Origin: Mesobacillus maritimus
GTDB lineage: Bacteria; Bacillota; Bacilli; Bacillales; Cytobacillaceae
Length of the DNA stretch: 64,000 bases
Assembly (NCBI RefSeq): GCF_019749255.1
Contig: NZ_JACWFH010000015.1
Location: forward strand, 30,665 to 94,664
Reading direction: 5' to 3'
Part shown: positions 63,856 through 64,000 of the stretch, one piece after another
Position numbering within the stretch: the first letter of the stretch is position 1
How the letters are laid out: each line of letters opens with the position of its first letter
The notes under the pieces: model-generated
Databases searched by the model: none
Seen by the model: only the letters and a program-made list of their open reading frames with translations
Told to the model about the DNA's origin: nothing
Program-made: the position numbers and the translations under genes

Positions 63856-63884
63856 TTGATTTATTGAAATGGTTATGATATATT
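63856..63884 (+). promoter_or_regulatory. rRNA operon promoter P2
   Basis: TTGATT, 17-base spacer, TATATT, 92 bases after P1. Tandem promoters with this spacing are typical of Bacillus rrn operons. Confidence 0.85.
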
Positions 63885-63909
63885 AATAAATGTCGCTTCT
63901 AAGCGGTAT

Positions 63910-64000
63910 GAAATGATTGTTCTTTGAAAACTAAACAAACAAGCGTCAACAAACAATATTTATCATGGCTTCTATAATAGAAGAACATGAGCCAACGTTT
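63910..64000 (+). other. rRNA operon leader; 16S begins beyond the window
   Basis: TGTTCTTTGAAAACTAAAC is the boxA-like antitermination sequence of Bacillus rRNA leaders, followed by ACAAGCGTCAAC and a processing-stem-like stretch. The 16S start sequence is not reached, so the mature gene should begin within a few tens of bases after 64000. Confidence 0.85.

Noticed and set aside
1..64000. CRISPR array, transposase, phage or tRNA genes
   Set aside because: No regularly spaced repeats of CRISPR type, no DDE or recombinase signature and no tRNA cloverleaf were seen on either strand.

Overview
The window is low-GC Firmicute chromosome, most likely from a Bacillaceae species. The gene content (RlmCD/YefA-type methyltransferase, YtoQ, YkoFEDC, YesM/YesN-type regulators, BceRS-BceAB, PotABCD, DUF3231), GGAGG-type ribosome sites, frequent TTG/GTG starts, TPP riboswitches and a Bacillus-type rRNA leader at the right edge all fit. 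A meso-diaminopimelate dehydrogenase gene, absent from B. subtilis, suggests a less common branch. I see no transposase, phage gene, CRISPR array or tRNA.

Layout. 1-4.4 kb: housekeeping genes (cell-wall transpeptidase fragment, acetyltransferase, coiled-coil protein, YtoQ, 23S rRNA methyltransferase). 4.5-15.6 kb: a fructan or fructo-oligosaccharide uptake locus, made of a YesM/YesN-type two-component system, a membrane-anchored binding protein, two LplB/LplC-type permeases, a lipoprotein binding protein, an intracellular GH32 fructosidase and a fructokinase. 15.6-21.7 kb: small repeats and a histidine-kinase remnant, then a Bce-type peptide-antibiotic sensing and detoxification module with a clear BceR box. 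21.9-27.9 kb: DAP dehydrogenase, an ArsR-led operon with paired operators, AadK-like streptomycin adenylyltransferase behind a T-box-like remnant, and a Nif3-like protein. 28.0-31.9 kb: thiamine salvage genes (tenA, thiM, a thiamine-binding protein, thiE, thiD) behind a TPP riboswitch. 32.2-38.1 kb: a membrane transporter-like protein and potABCD. 38.8-41.3 kb: a hypothetical protein and an MscS channel. 41.6-51.0 kb: the lanthipeptide locus. 51.3-58.6 kb: tRNA dihydrouridine synthase, a second TPP riboswitch with ykoFEDC, and mqo. 59.0-63.5 kb: DUF3231 protein, lipoprotein, and a sigma factor - PadR - SEDS operon. 63.7-64.0 kb: tandem promoters and leader of an rRNA operon; 16S begins just past the edge.

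The standout is 41.6-51.0 kb, a rearranged relative of the enterococcal cytolysin operon. Two precursors share one leader and end it in G(A/S)-GDVQxE, the cytolysin two-step cleavage signature. LanM, a C39-peptidase ABC transporter (CylB-like) and a secreted subtilase (CylA-like) supply modification, export with first cleavage, and second cleavage. A 67-aa XRE regulator and a 97-aa membrane protein resemble CylR2/CylR1, and an HELGH membrane metalloprotease sits in the position of the immunity gene cylI. The large precursor keeps all three CylLL ring spacings, including both Ser/Thr-Ser/Thr-X-X-Cys motifs linked to LL-stereochemistry. The small precursor has only one Cys, has lost the N-terminal ring, and carries a four-residue tail, so the product is probably a new variant.

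The thiamine parts also form one system: imported or recycled pyrimidine (YkoFEDC, TenA) and thiazole (ThiM) are phosphorylated (ThiD, ThiM) and joined (ThiE), under two TPP riboswitches.
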